This document shows, one piece after another, positions 26,691 through 36,800 of a stretch of 43,423 nucleotides of DNA. The position numbers and the translations under genes were made by a program. Where the stretch lies: assembly GCA_903877125.1 (NCBI GenBank), contig CAIRCM010000147.1, positions 1 through 43,423 of the forward strand, given 5' to 3'. This DNA is from an uncultured Acetobacteraceae bacterium (GTDB lineage Bacteria > Pseudomonadota > Alphaproteobacteria > Acetobacterales > Acetobacteraceae). The notes below the pieces were generated by a model. It was not told where the DNA came from. It searched no databases and worked only from the letters and a program-made list of their open reading frames with translations. The stretch's first letter is position 1. The number at the start of each line of letters is the position of its first letter.

Positions 26691-26872
26691 AGGCCGCGCC
26701 AATTGTTTGCGCAATGGTAAGTATTGGGTGCTGCCATGGTCAACCGGCTGTCCCGCGGGCGCCGGCCGACCATCACGGCAACAGTCTAAACGTTTTCATG
26801 ACATGGCCTGACTCGCCATCGCCGCACAACGGCGCTAATCCCCGCCGGCTGACACGCTGAAGGATGAACGCC

Positions 26873-28729
26873 ATGCCCGCTTACCGCTCCCGCACCACCA
26901 CCCACGGCCGCAACATGGCGGGCGCCCGCGGCCTTTGGCGCGCCACCGGGATGAAGGACGGCGATTTCGGCAAGCCGATCATCGCCATCGCCAACAGCTT
27001 CACCCAGTTTGTCCCCGGCCATGTGCATCTGAAGGACCTCGGCCAGCTCGTCGCGCGCGAGATCGAGAAGGTCGGCGGCGTCGCCAAGGAGTTCAATACC
27101 ATCGCAGTCGATGATGGCATCGCGATGGGCCATGACGGCATGCTGTACAGCCTGCCCTCCCGCGAGCTGATCGCCGACAGCGTCGAATACATGGTCAACG
27201 CGCATTGCGCCGATGCGCTTGTCTGCATTTCCAACTGCGACAAAATCACCCCGGGCATGCTGATGGCCACCATGCGCCTGAACATCCCGACAATCTTCGT
27301 CTCCGGTGGGCCGATGGAGGCTGGCAAGGTCATCCACAAAGGCCAGGAACGGAAGGTCGACCTGATCGACGCGATGATCCAAGCCGCCGACAGCGCCAAC
27401 ACAGACGCCGAAGTCGAAGTCATCGAGCGCTCGGCATGCCCGACCTGCGGCTCCTGCTCCGGCATGTTCACCGCCAATTCCATGAATTGCCTGACCGAGG
27501 CGCTGGGCCTCGCGCTGCCCGGCAACGGCACCATCGTCGCGACCCACGCCGATCGGCGCGAGCTGTTCCTGGAAGCCGGCCGCCGCATCGTCGAGATCAC
27601 CCGCCGTCACTACGAAACCGAGGATTTCTCGGTTTTGCCGCGCAACATCGCCACGTTCGCTGCGTTCGAAAACGCGATGACGCTCGACATCGCCATGGGC
27701 GGGTCGACCAACACCGTGCTGCATCTCCTTGCCGCGGCGCAGGAGGGCGAGGTCCCATTCACCATGCTGGACATCGACCGGCTGTCCCGCCGGGTGCCGT
27801 GCCTCTGCAAGGTCGCACCCTCCGTCGCCAACGTGCATGTCGAGGACGTCCATCTCGCCGGCGGGATCATGGGCATCATGGGCGAACTCGATCGCGCTGA
27901 CCTGATCGATACCTCGGTCTCCACGGTGCATGCCGAGACGATGGCCGAGGCCCTCCAACGCTGGGACGTGATGCAAACCGCCGATGAGGCCGTGAAGACG
28001 ATGTTCCGCGCGGCACCTGGCGGCGTGCCGACGATCGAGGCGTTCAGCCAAAGCCGGCGGAACGAACATTTGGACGTGGACCGAGCCAAGGGCGTGATCC
28101 GGGACAAGGCGCATGCGTTCTCGGCGGATGGCGGGCTGGCGGTGCTCTATGGGAACATCGCCCAGGACGGATGCATCGTGAAAACCGCCGGGGTGGACAG
28201 TTCCATCCTGACCTTCACCGGGCCGGCGCGGATTTTCGAGAGCCAGGATTCCTCGGTCAGTGCCATTCTGGGCGGACGGATCAAGCCGGGCGATATCGTG
28301 CTGGTGCGCTACGAAGGGCCGCGCGGCGGACCAGGGATGCAGGAGATGCTGTATCCAACCAGCTACCTGAAGTCGAAAGGCCTGGGGAAAGTCTGCGCAC
28401 TGGTGACGGATGGGCGCTTCTCGGGCGGGTCTTCCGGGCTGTCGATCGGGCATTGCTCGCCGGAAGCGGCGGAGGGCGGAAATATCGGGTTGGTCGAGGA
28501 TGGCGACATCATCGAAATCGACATCCCGAACCGGCGGATCGAGCTGAAAGTGTCCGACGAGGTCCTCGCGGCGCGGCGCGCGGCGATGGAGGCCAAAGGT
28601 GCCAACGCATGGCAACCGACCGAGGTGCGGACGCGGAAGATCACCATGGCACGGCGTGCCTATGGCGCGATGGCCACGAGTGCGGCACGTGGGGCGGTGC
28701 GGGACGTGGCGATGCTCAAACGCGGGTGA
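26873..28729 (+). CDS. ilvD: Dihydroxy-acid dehydratase
   Basis: A 618-residue Fe-S dehydratase converting 2,3-dihydroxy-3-methylbutanoate and its homologue to the 2-oxo acids, the third step of valine, isoleucine and leucine synthesis. It follows the E. coli protein closely from [20 protein letters not shown] on. Cluster ligands are C122 (SNCDKITPG) and C195 ([10 protein letters not shown]), and the Mg-binding D81 lies in [11 protein letters not shown]. The ATG at 26873 has AAGG at the right distance; the ATG at 26864 is too close to it. It is a single gene, convergent with an aminotransferase gene. Confidence 0.97.
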   Translation: MPAYRSRTTTHGRNMAGARGLWRATGMKDGDFGKPIIAIANSFTQFVPGHVHLKDLGQLVAREIEKVGGVAKEFNTIAVDDGIAMGHDGMLYSLPSRELIADSVEYMVNAHCADALVCISNCDKITPGMLMATMRLNIPTIFVSGGPMEAGKVIHKGQERKVDLIDAMIQAADSANTDAEVEVIERSACPTCGSCSGMFTANSMNCLTEALGLALPGNGTIVATHADRRELFLEAGRRIVEITRRHYETEDFSVLPRNIATFAAFENAMTLDIAMGGSTNTVLHLLAAAQEGEVPFTMLDIDRLSRRVPCLCKVAPSVANVHVEDVHLAGGIMGIMGELDRADLIDTSVSTVHAETMAEALQRWDVMQTADEAVKTMFRAAPGGVPTIEAFSQSRRNEHLDVDRAKGVIRDKAHAFSADGGLAVLYGNIAQDGCIVKTAGVDSSILTFTGPARIFESQDSSVSAILGGRIKPGDIVLVRYEGPRGGPGMQEMLYPTSYLKSKGLGKVCALVTDGRFSGGSSGLSIGHCSPEAAEGGNIGLVEDGDIIEIDIPNRRIELKVSDEVLAARRAAMEAKGANAWQPTEVRTRKITMARRAYGAMATSAARGAVRDVAMLKRG

Positions 28730-28763
28730 GGTGTTTTTCGGCGGCCCGCTGGACCGAAAGAGG

Positions 28764-28786
28764 CGCGCGCCCGGTTTGGGCGCGCG
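28764..28786. terminator. Bidirectional terminator-like hairpin between ilvD and the aminotransferase gene
   Basis: A perfect 9-bp stem (CGCGCGCCC at 28764-28772, GGGCGCGCG at 28778-28786) with a GGTTT loop, placed between two convergent stops (28729 and 28804). No clear T-run follows on the + strand; CTCTTT follows shortly on the minus strand. Confidence 0.5.
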
Positions 28787-28803
28787 ACGACGCGGAAGCG
28801 CGA

Positions 28804-30015
28804 TTAACCCCCGGTCACCTTCGCCGGATGCGTCCGCAGATAATGCAGCGCATGCTCAACCCCGCTCCCGCTGAGGTTCACGCCCGCCATCTGCAATCCC
28901 ATCTCGCATCCGCACAATGCCGCCATCAGCGTCAAATCGTTGCAATCGCCTAAATGGCCGATGCGGAACATGCGGCCCTTCACCTTGCCCAGCCCCGTAC
29001 CCAGGGACATGTCGAAATTCTCATAGATCAGGCCCCGCACCGCGTCGGCATCCGTTCCCTCCGGCGTCATCACACCAGTCAGGACGGGTGAGTAGACCGC
29101 GGGATCGGCGCACTGGATTTCCAAACCCCACGCACGCACCGCCGCACGACACGCCGCCGCCAGCCGCTGGTGCCGAGCGAAGACCTGATCGAGGCCCTCG
29201 GCGAAGATCATTTCGAGCGCTTCGGACAGCCCATAAAGCAGATTCGTATTGGGCGTGTAGGGCCAATACCCCGTCTCGTTCATCGAAACAATATCACCCC
29301 AGTCCCAGAACGAACGCGGCAGCGTCGCGGTCTTCGACGCGTCCAGCGCCCGGGCAGACAGCGCGTTGAAGCTGATCCCCGGAGGCAGCATCAGCCCTTT
29401 TTGAGAACCGGAAACCGAAACATCCACGCCCCACTCGTCATGCCGGTAATCGGCGGCGGCGAGGCCTGAAATCGTATCCACCATCAGCAGCGCCGGATGC
29501 CCCGCGCCATCGATCGCCCGCCGCACCGCCGCGATATCCGAGGTCACCCCCGTTGAGGTCTCATTATGCACCACGCACACCGCCTTGATCCGATGTGCCT
29601 TGTCCGCCCGAAGCCGTTCCTCGATCATCCCCGCGTCGACCCCGCGCCGCCAACCCTCGACCCCCGGCAGCCCCAGGAATTCCGGCCGCAGCCCCAGCCG
29701 TTCCGCCATTTTCTTCCATAACGATGCGAAATGCCCGGTCTCGAACATCAAAACCCCGTCTCCGGGGCTGCATGTATTGACCAGCGCCGCCTCCCACGCG
29801 CCAGTGCCCGACGCCGGATAGATCGCCACCGGATGCTTGGTCTTGAACACCTGCTTGATGCCGGAAAGAACGTGAAGGCCAAGCGCCCCGAACTCCGGCC
29901 CCCGATGATCGATCGTCGGGTAGCTCATCGCCCGCAAAATACGGTCGGGCACCGGGCTCGGCCCCGGGATTTGCAGCAAATGACGGCCGGCAGGATGGAA
30001 GTCGAGCTTCAGCAT
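28804..30015 (-). CDS. Class V aminotransferase, serine-glyoxylate aminotransferase-like
   Basis: A 403-residue PLP enzyme. The N-terminal LQIPGPSPVPDRILRAM and YPASGTGAWEAALVN segments are typical of the SGAT/AGT branch. D180 (LLMVDTISGLA) should contact the PLP ring nitrogen, and K206 in SVSGSQKGLMLPPG is the Schiff-base lysine. Enzymes of this group convert serine plus glyoxylate to hydroxypyruvate plus glycine, used in one-carbon assimilation and photorespiration-like routes. No other serine-cycle gene is in the window, so a general alanine/serine-glyoxylate role is possible. Start at 30015 has AGAAGGG 9 nt upstream. Confidence 0.9.
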   Translation of the reverse strand: MLKLDFHPAGRHLLQIPGPSPVPDRILRAMSYPTIDHRGPEFGALGLHVLSGIKQVFKTKHPVAIYPASGTGAWEAALVNTCSPGDGVLMFETGHFASLWKKMAERLGLRPEFLGLPGVEGWRRGVDAGMIEERLRADKAHRIKAVCVVHNETSTGVTSDIAAVRRAIDGAGHPALLMVDTISGLAAADYRHDEWGVDVSVSGSQKGLMLPPGISFNALSARALDASKTATLPRSFWDWGDIVSMNETGYWPYTPNTNLLYGLSEALEMIFAEGLDQVFARHQRLAAACRAAVRAWGLEIQCADPAVYSPVLTGVMTPEGTDADAVRGLIYENFDMSLGTGLGKVKGRMFRIGHLGDCNDLTLMAALCGCEMGLQMAGVNLSGSGVEHALHYLRTHPAKVTGG

Positions 30016-30078
30016 GTCGCGTGCCCTTCTGATTGGCACGAATGCTAGGCTGGGGCGGAGGTTCGAGGAAACGATTTT

Positions 30079-30444
30079 CTACCGCGGCACCGCCACCTTC
30101 AACACCGCCCCATCGAACCCCACCGGCTTGAAATGCGCCCGTACCGTCACCTCGGCGACACCGCCTGGGATCGTCACCCCATAAACATCCCGGGTGAACG
30201 GCTGCTCGTCCTCATGCGGATGCTCCAGCACCCGCGTCCCCAGCACCGTGCCATCCGGCCCCAGCACCTCGATCCGATCCGCATACCGCTCCCAGCCGGT
30301 GTCCCGGCTGCGTACCGTCACGTCGAAATCGAAAATCCGCCCGGACCGGTGCGCTACCTTGACGTCGGTAACATCGGCCTCACCCGCGAGAGCGGGCGCC
30401 GCCGCCAGCAACCCAATCAGCGCCAGACCGGCCAGCCGGATCAT
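30079..30444 (-). CDS. Small exported protein of unknown function
   Basis: A 121-residue protein with a Sec signal peptide (MIRLAGLALIGLLAAAPALA, cleavage at about residue 20). The mature part of about 100 residues is beta-rich (DVTVRSRDTGWERYADRIEV, VYGVTIPGGVAEVTVRAHF) and looks like an immunoglobulin-like periplasmic domain. No catalytic motif or cysteine is visible. Its ATG overlaps the stop of the MBL-fold gene (ATGA at 30441-30444), so it is the second gene of an operon. I do not recognise a named family. Confidence 0.75.
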   Translation of the reverse strand: MIRLAGLALIGLLAAAPALAGEADVTDVKVAHRSGRIFDFDVTVRSRDTGWERYADRIEVLGPDGTVLGTRVLEHPHEDEQPFTRDVYGVTIPGGVAEVTVRAHFKPVGFDGAVLKVAVPR

Positions 30445-31274
30445 ACCGCCCGCCACAGCTCCCCGTCGCGCGCCGCCTTGCCATCGATTTCCAGCTTCAG
30501 CAAATGCGCGATCACATTCCGCTCCGCCGCCCGGCGCAACCGGGGATCGATCTGCGAATACAGCGCATCCATCAGCTGATACGGCGTCGCCGGACCTTCC
30601 TGCAGCTTCCGGGCGATCGCCCCTTCCCGCAGTTGCCGATGGCTAAGCATCTCCCCTACCAGTGCCCGAGGATCCCGTAACGCCGGCCCGTGCCCCGGCA
30701 GGAACACATCGTCGTCCCGCTGCAACAGCAGGTTCAGGCTGTCGAAGTAGTCCTTCATGTCGCCGCCCGGCGGGCTGACGATGCTTGTCGACCACGACAT
30801 CACATGGTCGGCGCTGAACAGCACCCGATCCCCGTTCTTCGCCGGTAGCCCGAAACACAGATGATCGAGCGCATGCCCCGGCGTGTGCAACGACGTCAGC
30901 CCCGCAAGCATCTGCCCGTCCGAGAGCTTGATGTCCGCATCGAAGCTGTCCAGCCCGCTGACCTTGAACCCCACGCTCGGCGCCCCGCACTTCTCCTGCA
31001 AGGCCGGCAGCGCCCCGACATGGTCATGATGCGTGTGGGACACCAGCAGATAAGCGATCTGCCCCCCGGTATGGCGCATGATCGCGTCCACATGCTCCGG
31101 ATGATCCTCCGGCCCCGGATCAAGCACCACCGTGCCCGCCTCCGTCTCGATCAGATAGGTGTTCGTGCCGAAATACGTCATCGGGCCCGGATTATTGGCC
31201 ACGATACGGCTGATCCCCGGCAAAATGGGCAAATTCGCCCCGCGCTCGGGTTCCGGTTCGGTCAGAAAGGGCAT
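30441..31274 (-). CDS. MBL-fold metallo-hydrolase (LACTB2-like)
   Basis: A 277-residue metallo-beta-lactamase-fold hydrolase. The zinc motif HTHHDH spans residues 80-85, with later ligands in LHTPGHALDH and FSADHVM and in FLPGHGP. A C-terminal winged-helix-like domain of about 75 residues follows (LVGEMLSHRQLREGAI onward), as in LACTB2-type proteins, which have RNase or hydrolase activity. The ATG at 31274 has GAGGA 8 nt upstream and is preferred to the ATG at 31295. It is followed by the small exported protein gene with a 4-nt overlap. Confidence 0.88.
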   Translation of the reverse strand: MPFLTEPEPERGANLPILPGISRIVANNPGPMTYFGTNTYLIETEAGTVVLDPGPEDHPEHVDAIMRHTGGQIAYLLVSHTHHDHVGALPALQEKCGAPSVGFKVSGLDSFDADIKLSDGQMLAGLTSLHTPGHALDHLCFGLPAKNGDRVLFSADHVMSWSTSIVSPPGGDMKDYFDSLNLLLQRDDDVFLPGHGPALRDPRALVGEMLSHRQLREGAIARKLQEGPATPYQLMDALYSQIDPRLRRAAERNVIAHLLKLEIDGKAARDGELWRAV

Positions 31275-31344
31275 GGTCGTCCTCGGTCTGTTCAATCGCG
31301 TTGATGACGCAAACCGAGGCCGGCGTAAACAGCCGCCAAACGAC

Positions 31345-31710
31345 CTACTTGGTTGGCTTGGCGTCGTTCGCCGCGACCGGACGGATCACGCTGGTGATGG
31401 TATCCCGTAGCACCGTCACCTTCAGGTTCGGCGCGATCTCCACATCCACTTCCGTCCCCGGTACTTGCTTGCCGTCCTTGTCCGCCACCATCGCCACCTT
31501 CTGCACCACGCCAATGATGCCGCCGCCGGTCACGACCCGGTCGCCGCGCTTCAGCGCCGCCAGCATGTTCTTCATCTCTTTGGCCTTCTGTTGCTGCGGA
31601 CGGATCAGCAGGAACCAGAAGACAGCGAAAATCATGACCAGGGGAAGAAACTGCGACGCACTCCCGAGCATGGAGTCCATACCTTGGGCGTACGCGGGGG
31701 AGATGAGCAT
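31345..31710 (-). CDS. yajC: Preprotein translocase subunit YajC
   Basis: A 121-residue inner-membrane protein of the SecDF-YajC accessory complex. One transmembrane helix is seen at about residues 19-36 (QFLPLVMIFAVFWFLLIRPQ), then the cytoplasmic KAKEMKNMLAALKRGDRVVTGGGIIG block that identifies the family. The ATG at 31710 has AAGGA 8 nt upstream; the frame extends 19 codons further but without support. secD and secF do not follow: the next gene on this strand is the MBL hydrolase 70 nt away. Confidence 0.95.
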   Translation of the reverse strand: MLISPAYAQGMDSMLGSASQFLPLVMIFAVFWFLLIRPQQQKAKEMKNMLAALKRGDRVVTGGGIIGVVQKVAMVADKDGKQVPGTEVDVEIAPNLKVTVLRDTITSVIRPVAANDAKPTK

Positions 31711-31739
31711 GAAGGGGTCCTTGCGATGACGGAGGCCGG

Positions 31740-31767
31740 ACCATACTTTCCGCCCCCCTCCCGTCAA
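31740..31767 (-). promoter_or_regulatory. Predicted yajC promoter
   Basis: On the minus strand TTGACG (31767-31762) and TATGGT (31745-31740) are spaced 16 nt apart, a good -35 and a fair -10 match. They lie 30-57 nt upstream of the yajC ATG and within the 80-bp divergent gap shared with the DUF815 ATPase gene. Confidence 0.5.
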
Positions 31768-31790
31768 GCATTAACGGACGCCAACCCATC

Positions 31791-32651
31791 ATGGACCAAA
31801 ACCTCACCGAACTTATCACACGCATCGCCGAGGCTTTGGACCGTCTGGCACCCAAGGCGCCGCCGCCGATCACCCTCGACGGCGCCGACGCTTTCGTCTG
31901 GCACCCCAACCCGCCGGCCCATCTCGCCCCGGTTGTGAAGGTCTCCCGCGTCGATATCGGCCTGCTGAAGGGCGTCGATCAGCAGAAATCCATCCTGCTG
32001 GAAAACACGCTCCGCTTCGCCCGCGGCCTGCCGGCCAACAACACCATGCTCTGGGGCGCCCGCGGGATGGGTAAATCCTCCCTCGTCAAAGCCACCCATG
32101 CCGCCGCCAATCTCGAAAGCCCCGGCTGCCTCGCGCTGATCGAAATCCATCGCGAAGACATCCGCACCCTGCCGGACCTCCTGAACGTCCTGCGCGCCCA
32201 GCCCCGCCGTTGCCTGATCCTCTGCGACGATCTGTCCTTCGAGAAAGAGGACAGCGACTACAAGGCTCTGAAATCCGTCCTCGATGGCGGGATCGAGGGC
32301 CGGCCTGAAAACGTCCTCTTCTACGCCACTTCCAACCGCCGCCACCTGATGCCGCGCGACATGATCGAGAATGAACGAGCGACCGCCATCCATGCCTCCG
32401 AAGCCACCGAGGAAAAAGTCTCCCTCTCCGACCGTTTCGGCCTCTGGCTCGGTTTCCACAATTGCGACCAGCCAACCTACTTCGCGATGCTGGAAGGTTA
32501 CGCCGCAGACCTGAAACTGCCGATCTCGACCGAGGACCTCCGAGCTCACGCCGTCGAATGGTCCATGACCCGCGGCGCGCGGTCCGGCCGCGTGGCATGG
32601 CAATGCATCCAGGACATCGCCGGCAAACTGGGCGTGAAAGCAACCGCGTAA
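31791..32651 (+). CDS. ATP-binding protein, DUF815 family (AAA+-like)
   Basis: A 286-residue P-loop ATPase. Walker A is GARGMGKSS (89-97) and Walker B is CLILCDDLSFE (141-151). The family block VLFYATSNRRHLMPRDMIEN, equivalent to sensor 1 plus following helix, is near residue 180, and LSDRFGLWLGF near 220 is the sensor-2 area. DUF815 proteins commonly sit beside yajC in alphaproteobacteria, which is the case here, divergently. The biochemical role is not known; a chaperone-like AAA+ function is inference from the fold. Confidence 0.9.
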   Translation: MDQNLTELITRIAEALDRLAPKAPPPITLDGADAFVWHPNPPAHLAPVVKVSRVDIGLLKGVDQQKSILLENTLRFARGLPANNTMLWGARGMGKSSLVKATHAAANLESPGCLALIEIHREDIRTLPDLLNVLRAQPRRCLILCDDLSFEKEDSDYKALKSVLDGGIEGRPENVLFYATSNRRHLMPRDMIENERATAIHASEATEEKVSLSDRFGLWLGFHNCDQPTYFAMLEGYAADLKLPISTEDLRAHAVEWSMTRGARSGRVAWQCIQDIAGKLGVKATA

Positions 32652-32671
32652 CGGCCCGCACCGTTTCCTTC

Positions 32672-32703
32672 CCATCGTGACCGGGCCTGCCCGGCCACGA
32701 TGG
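32672..32703. repeat. REP-like palindrome / terminator-like hairpin after DUF815
   Basis: CCATCGTG (32672-32679) pairs with CACGATGG (32696-32703), and inside it CCGGGC (32681-32686) pairs with GCCCGG (32689-32694), with one A/C mismatch between. The stem is about 14 bp and has no T-tract. The CCGGGC-CT-GCCCGG core is like the intergenic palindromes common in alphaproteobacterial genomes, so it may be a REP-like element that also stops transcription of the DUF815 gene 21 nt upstream. Confidence 0.5.
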
Positions 32704-32776
32704 AACACAGAGCCAGCAACCCCGTTGCCAACAAGATCGTTGCAGTATAGGATCACTCAAAATTCGGGAGGATCCC

Positions 32777-33715
32777 ATGGACCTGCAACGAGCCTGTCGC
32801 CTGCTCCAGGCCAGCATCCTGACACACCAGATCTCCGACGGCGACGCGAAATCGCTCGATCCCGCCACCACTGCCGCCTTGTCCAAAATCCACATCGACA
32901 CAACCACCGTGCAATCCACGATGCGGGGCGGGGCGCCCGGCATCGACGCCTGTTTCTATGGCAAGACAACCGACGGCGACGGCATCCTGGCGTTCCGCGG
33001 CACGCTGAAACCCCAATTGGCACTCGAAAGCCTCGCGGAATTCCGCGCGGTGACCGACGACTGGCTGCAGGATACCGAGGCTATGCCAGTCCAAGGCACC
33101 AACCTCCCTGGCCTCGTGCACACGGGGTTTTGCAATGCCCTCGACGATCTCTGGCCCGCCATCGTCAGCTGGAACCTGGGGGCGACCCCACGCCTCTACG
33201 TCACCGGTCACAGTAAAGGCGGCGCCGTCGCCCATCTCGCCGCCTGTCGCCTGGCCACGATCGGCATACCGGTGACCGAAGTCTACAGCTTCGCCGCGCC
33301 GCGCGCTGGCACCCGCGCTTTCGTTGAAGCATTCAATAAATTAATCCCGGCCTGCTGGCGCTTCGAATATCAGGACGACCTCGTGCCGCATTTGCCGCCC
33401 GAGACCGGCGGCTGGCTCACCCATCTCAGCGATTTCCAATCCGCCGAACCGGCGCGGGTGGTACCAGCCGAGGTCCAATCCTTCATCAACCAGATCGAAC
33501 GCATCGCCAATCTCAGCTATGCCTCGGCGGGCACGCTGCAATTCCTGAACTGGTCCACCCCCCCAGCCATCGAGACGGACGGCTTCTTTCTGCCGCTGCA
33601 GCGCAACCTCCATTTGGCACAACTGGTGGCGGAAGGGCGGCTGATGCAAATCGTCGGCGACCACGCCGCGACCGCTGGCTACACCACCGCGATCAGCCAC
33701 CTCGCGCCAGTTTGA
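32777..33715 (+). CDS. Class-3 lipase-family alpha/beta hydrolase
   Basis: A 312-residue serine hydrolase of the Lipase_3 family. The nucleophile is S146 in VTGHSKGGAVAHLAACRLA, the family form of GxSxG. The acid is probably D201 in YQDDLVPHLP and the base H296 in VGDHAATAGY. FRGT (73-76) before the elbow supplies the oxyanion region. There is no signal peptide, so it is cytoplasmic or exported by another route. The ATG has GGGAGGA upstream. It precedes the TPS/CHAT bicistron by 129 bp, but a separate promoter is predicted there, so a shared role is only possible. Confidence 0.87.
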   Translation: MDLQRACRLLQASILTHQISDGDAKSLDPATTAALSKIHIDTTTVQSTMRGGAPGIDACFYGKTTDGDGILAFRGTLKPQLALESLAEFRAVTDDWLQDTEAMPVQGTNLPGLVHTGFCNALDDLWPAIVSWNLGATPRLYVTGHSKGGAVAHLAACRLATIGIPVTEVYSFAAPRAGTRAFVEAFNKLIPACWRFEYQDDLVPHLPPETGGWLTHLSDFQSAEPARVVPAEVQSFINQIERIANLSYASAGTLQFLNWSTPPAIETDGFFLPLQRNLHLAQLVAEGRLMQIVGDHAATAGYTTAISHLAPV

Positions 33716-33737
33716 CGGCACCGCACGAATTAATGAA

Positions 33738-33765
33738 TTGTTACCTGCGTTCAGGCGTCTATACC
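33738..33765 (+). promoter_or_regulatory. Predicted promoter of the TPS-exoprotein/CHAT bicistron
   Basis: TTGTTA (33738-33743) and TATACC (33760-33765) are spaced 16 nt apart in a locally AT-rich gap after the lipase stop. The match is moderate (four of six in each box). It is followed by a dyad and then by the GGAG ribosome site of the exoprotein gene. Confidence 0.4.
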
Positions 33766-33779
33766 GAACAGGCTGGATG

Positions 33780-33804
33780 ACGAACCGAAGGCTGTCCGGT
33801 TCGT
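33780..33804 (+). promoter_or_regulatory. Dyad in the leader of the TPS-exoprotein gene
   Basis: ACGAACCG (33780-33787) and CGGTTCGT (33797-33804) form a perfect 8-bp inverted repeat with a 9-nt centre, between the predicted promoter and the ATG at 33845. It could be an operator just downstream of the transcription start or a leader RNA hairpin. Confidence 0.4.
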
Positions 33805-33844
33805 TTGCCGGCTGGCGCTAACCCTCTCGATCGGAGCGGATTCG

Positions 33845-36800
33845 ATGTGTCGCCTGTGGCGTTGGACAATCCTCTTCGCGGTGGGACTGCTGCCCGGCCC
33901 TCTGGCTGTCGCGCAGCCCGCGCCGAACGCTCACCCGACCGGGGGCGTCGTGACCGCCGGCGTCGCGTCGATCGCCCAGAACGCCACCACCACGACAATC
34001 GCCCAAACCTCGCAACGCACCACGATCAACTGGCAGAGCTTCGACATCGGCAGCCAGCAGACCGTCCAGTTCAACCAGCCTTCCACCGGCTCGATCGCGC
34101 TGAACCGGGTCATCGGCGCCGACCCGTCGCAAATCGCCGGTCGGATCAACGCCAACGGACAGGTCGTCCTCATCAACCAGTCCGGCGTGACGTTCTTCCA
34201 GGGCGCGCAGATCAACACGTCCGGCCTGATGGTCACCGCCGCCGGCATCGGGGACGCCGCGTTCATGGGCGGTTCAACAACCTTTAACCAACCCGCCCAC
34301 CCCAACGCCCGCATCGTCAACAACGGCACGATCACCATCGCCAATGCCGGCCTGGCCGCCCTGGTGGCGCCCAGCGTCGCCAATAACGGCATGATCTCAG
34401 CGAAGATGGGGCATGTCGTGCTTGCCGGCGCGCAGACCGCAACGCTCGATCTTTATGGCGACGGGCTGCTGTCGCTCGACGTGACGAACCAGGTCGCGCA
34501 GACACCAGCCGGCGGACAGGCCCTGGTGACCAACACTGGCGTCATTCGCGCCACCGGCGGCACCGTCCAACTCACTGCTCGGGCGGCCGACGGAGTGGTC
34601 GGCAAACTCGTCGACGCCGGAGGGACGGTCAGCGCAGCAGGTGGTACGGTCGTCCTGAACGGCGTCGGCGGTTCGATCTCGATCGAGGGTCAGCTCTCCG
34701 CCCCTGCCGGCAACATCCAGGTCTCGCCAACCGGCAACGTCACCGTCGCCTCCACCGCTCGGATCACCACCTCCAGCCCCAACGGTGGCGGCACCATCGC
34801 GTTGGGCACGACGCTGCCCCGAGCAAAGGGCGGCCAGTCGGTGACTCCGGCGGTGGTGTCGGCGAACGTCATCGTCGCCGCCGGCGCCCAGATCTCCGCC
34901 GATGCCACGAAACGGGGCAATGGTGGCAGAATCACGCTGTTGTCCAACAACACGACCATCATGGCCGGCTCGATCTCCGCCAAGGGCGGTCCGGCGGGCG
35001 GAGATGGCGGGTTCGTCGAGGTTTCCGGCAATACCTTGGCCTTCACCGGCGTGGTCGATACCACCGCGCCGCTCGGCAATGTGGGGACGCTGCTGCTCGA
35101 TCCCTACGATCTCTATATTTCGGACGTCCAGCCAACCATCGCCAGCTATGTGGTTCAGTCGATCGATCTTCCGACGTTCGCCGCGAATCAGGCGCCGGAC
35201 GCGGCAACCGTTTCCTGGGTCAGCCCAGCAACGCTGCGAGCCTCCGGCACCCTCATCAACATCGCGGCGACCAACGACATCTTCGTCGCGTCCTCAAACG
35301 GGACAGCCAACACATTGGATTTGACCTACGCCGGCCAGCTTTACCTGACGGCGGGGCACAATCTGACGATCGACCGCGGTTTCACCGTCCTCGCGGGGGT
35401 CATGCAATTCACCGCGGGCACCGGAACGATCACGCTTGGCGGGTCGTCCGGCGTGTCGGCCGGCCTGATCACCGCGCCGCAGCTCGCCGCATCAGCCCCC
35501 ACCAACCTGCAAGGCCAGTTCGGAACCAACATATTGATGCAGGCCGGCACCGGCATTGCTCTGGCTGACTCGACGCTGGGCCGAACCACCGCACGGGTCT
35601 TCACGCTCGACCTGTCCACCGACAGCGGCGGCGTGACGCAGAGCCCAGGCGGCCGGATCGTCGCGATCGATGTAACCAGCGCCAACGGCATCGGAGGCAC
35701 ATTGAGCCTGCCGTCCACGAATAATGCGATCCAGCTCGTGGATTTCATAACCGTGACCGGGGGCGACATCAACGTGGTCAGCGGCACGAACATGTCGGTC
35801 GCCGGCACGCTGACCGCCGACAATATGTTCTTCGAGGTTGCCGCTGCCCGCGGTATTCTCGCGCTTGGCACCCCAACCGATGGCGGCGCGGAACCGCTCG
35901 TGCTGACGGCCGGTACCGGCGGACGCGTGACCCTCGTCGCCGACAATTACAGTCAGCCGGTCGGAGGCAACACCATCACGACCACCGGCGGAACGGTCGA
36001 ACTGGCCCCCTTCTCAGCGATCAATACCAGCCTGTTCGGCGGTAACGGATTGGTCGTCGACACCAAACTCCTTCCCATTATCCAGACCAATGGCGGCACG
36101 ATCGAACTCGGCGGCTTCACCAACGCCCCTGCTGGAGCGACCGCCCCGGCGGCGTCCGCCAGTTCCGTCACCATCGACGGCCCAGTCGACTTGACGGGGA
36201 TCGCGACAACCCTTCGCATGGATGCCACCGGCACCGTCACGCAACCCGGCGGCACGATCACCGCCGGCGGCATCGTCGCGAACGGCAGCGCCGTGACCCT
36301 GACCAACGCCGCCAATATTTTCGCCAATGCCGGCGGGTCCGCCGCGACCACATTCACGGTCACCTCCAGCGTGCCGCTGACGTTGGGCAATATCTCTGCC
36401 GGCACGTCGGAAACCATCGTCGCACCCTCGATCTCGATCGCAGGAACCCTGAACACCGCCCTTCTGTTGCTGACCGCGCAAACCGGTGGGATCAGCGAAA
36501 CCGGTTCCCTGCTGGTGGGCAGTCTCAGCGGTTCCGCCGCCGGCGCGGCGAACCTGACCGGAACCAACCAATTGGCCGGCATCGTCGATTTCATGGCCGG
36601 GACGTCGTTTGCGCTCAATGATTCGGCCAATCTGACAATCGTCAGCACGTTAACCGCGCCCTCGATCGCAATCTTGGCACCGGCTAACTCGGTCACCCTG
36701 GGAAATGGCGCGACCATCATGACAGGCGGCTCCAGCCGCCCGTCCGGCCCGATCCAGGCTGCGCTGGAGCCATCCAACGGCGCGCCTGGCGCCTATGTTC

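Noticed and set aside
26786-28615. 609-codon minus-strand frame
   Set aside because: Fully antisense to ilvD; His/Arg/Asp-rich shadow.
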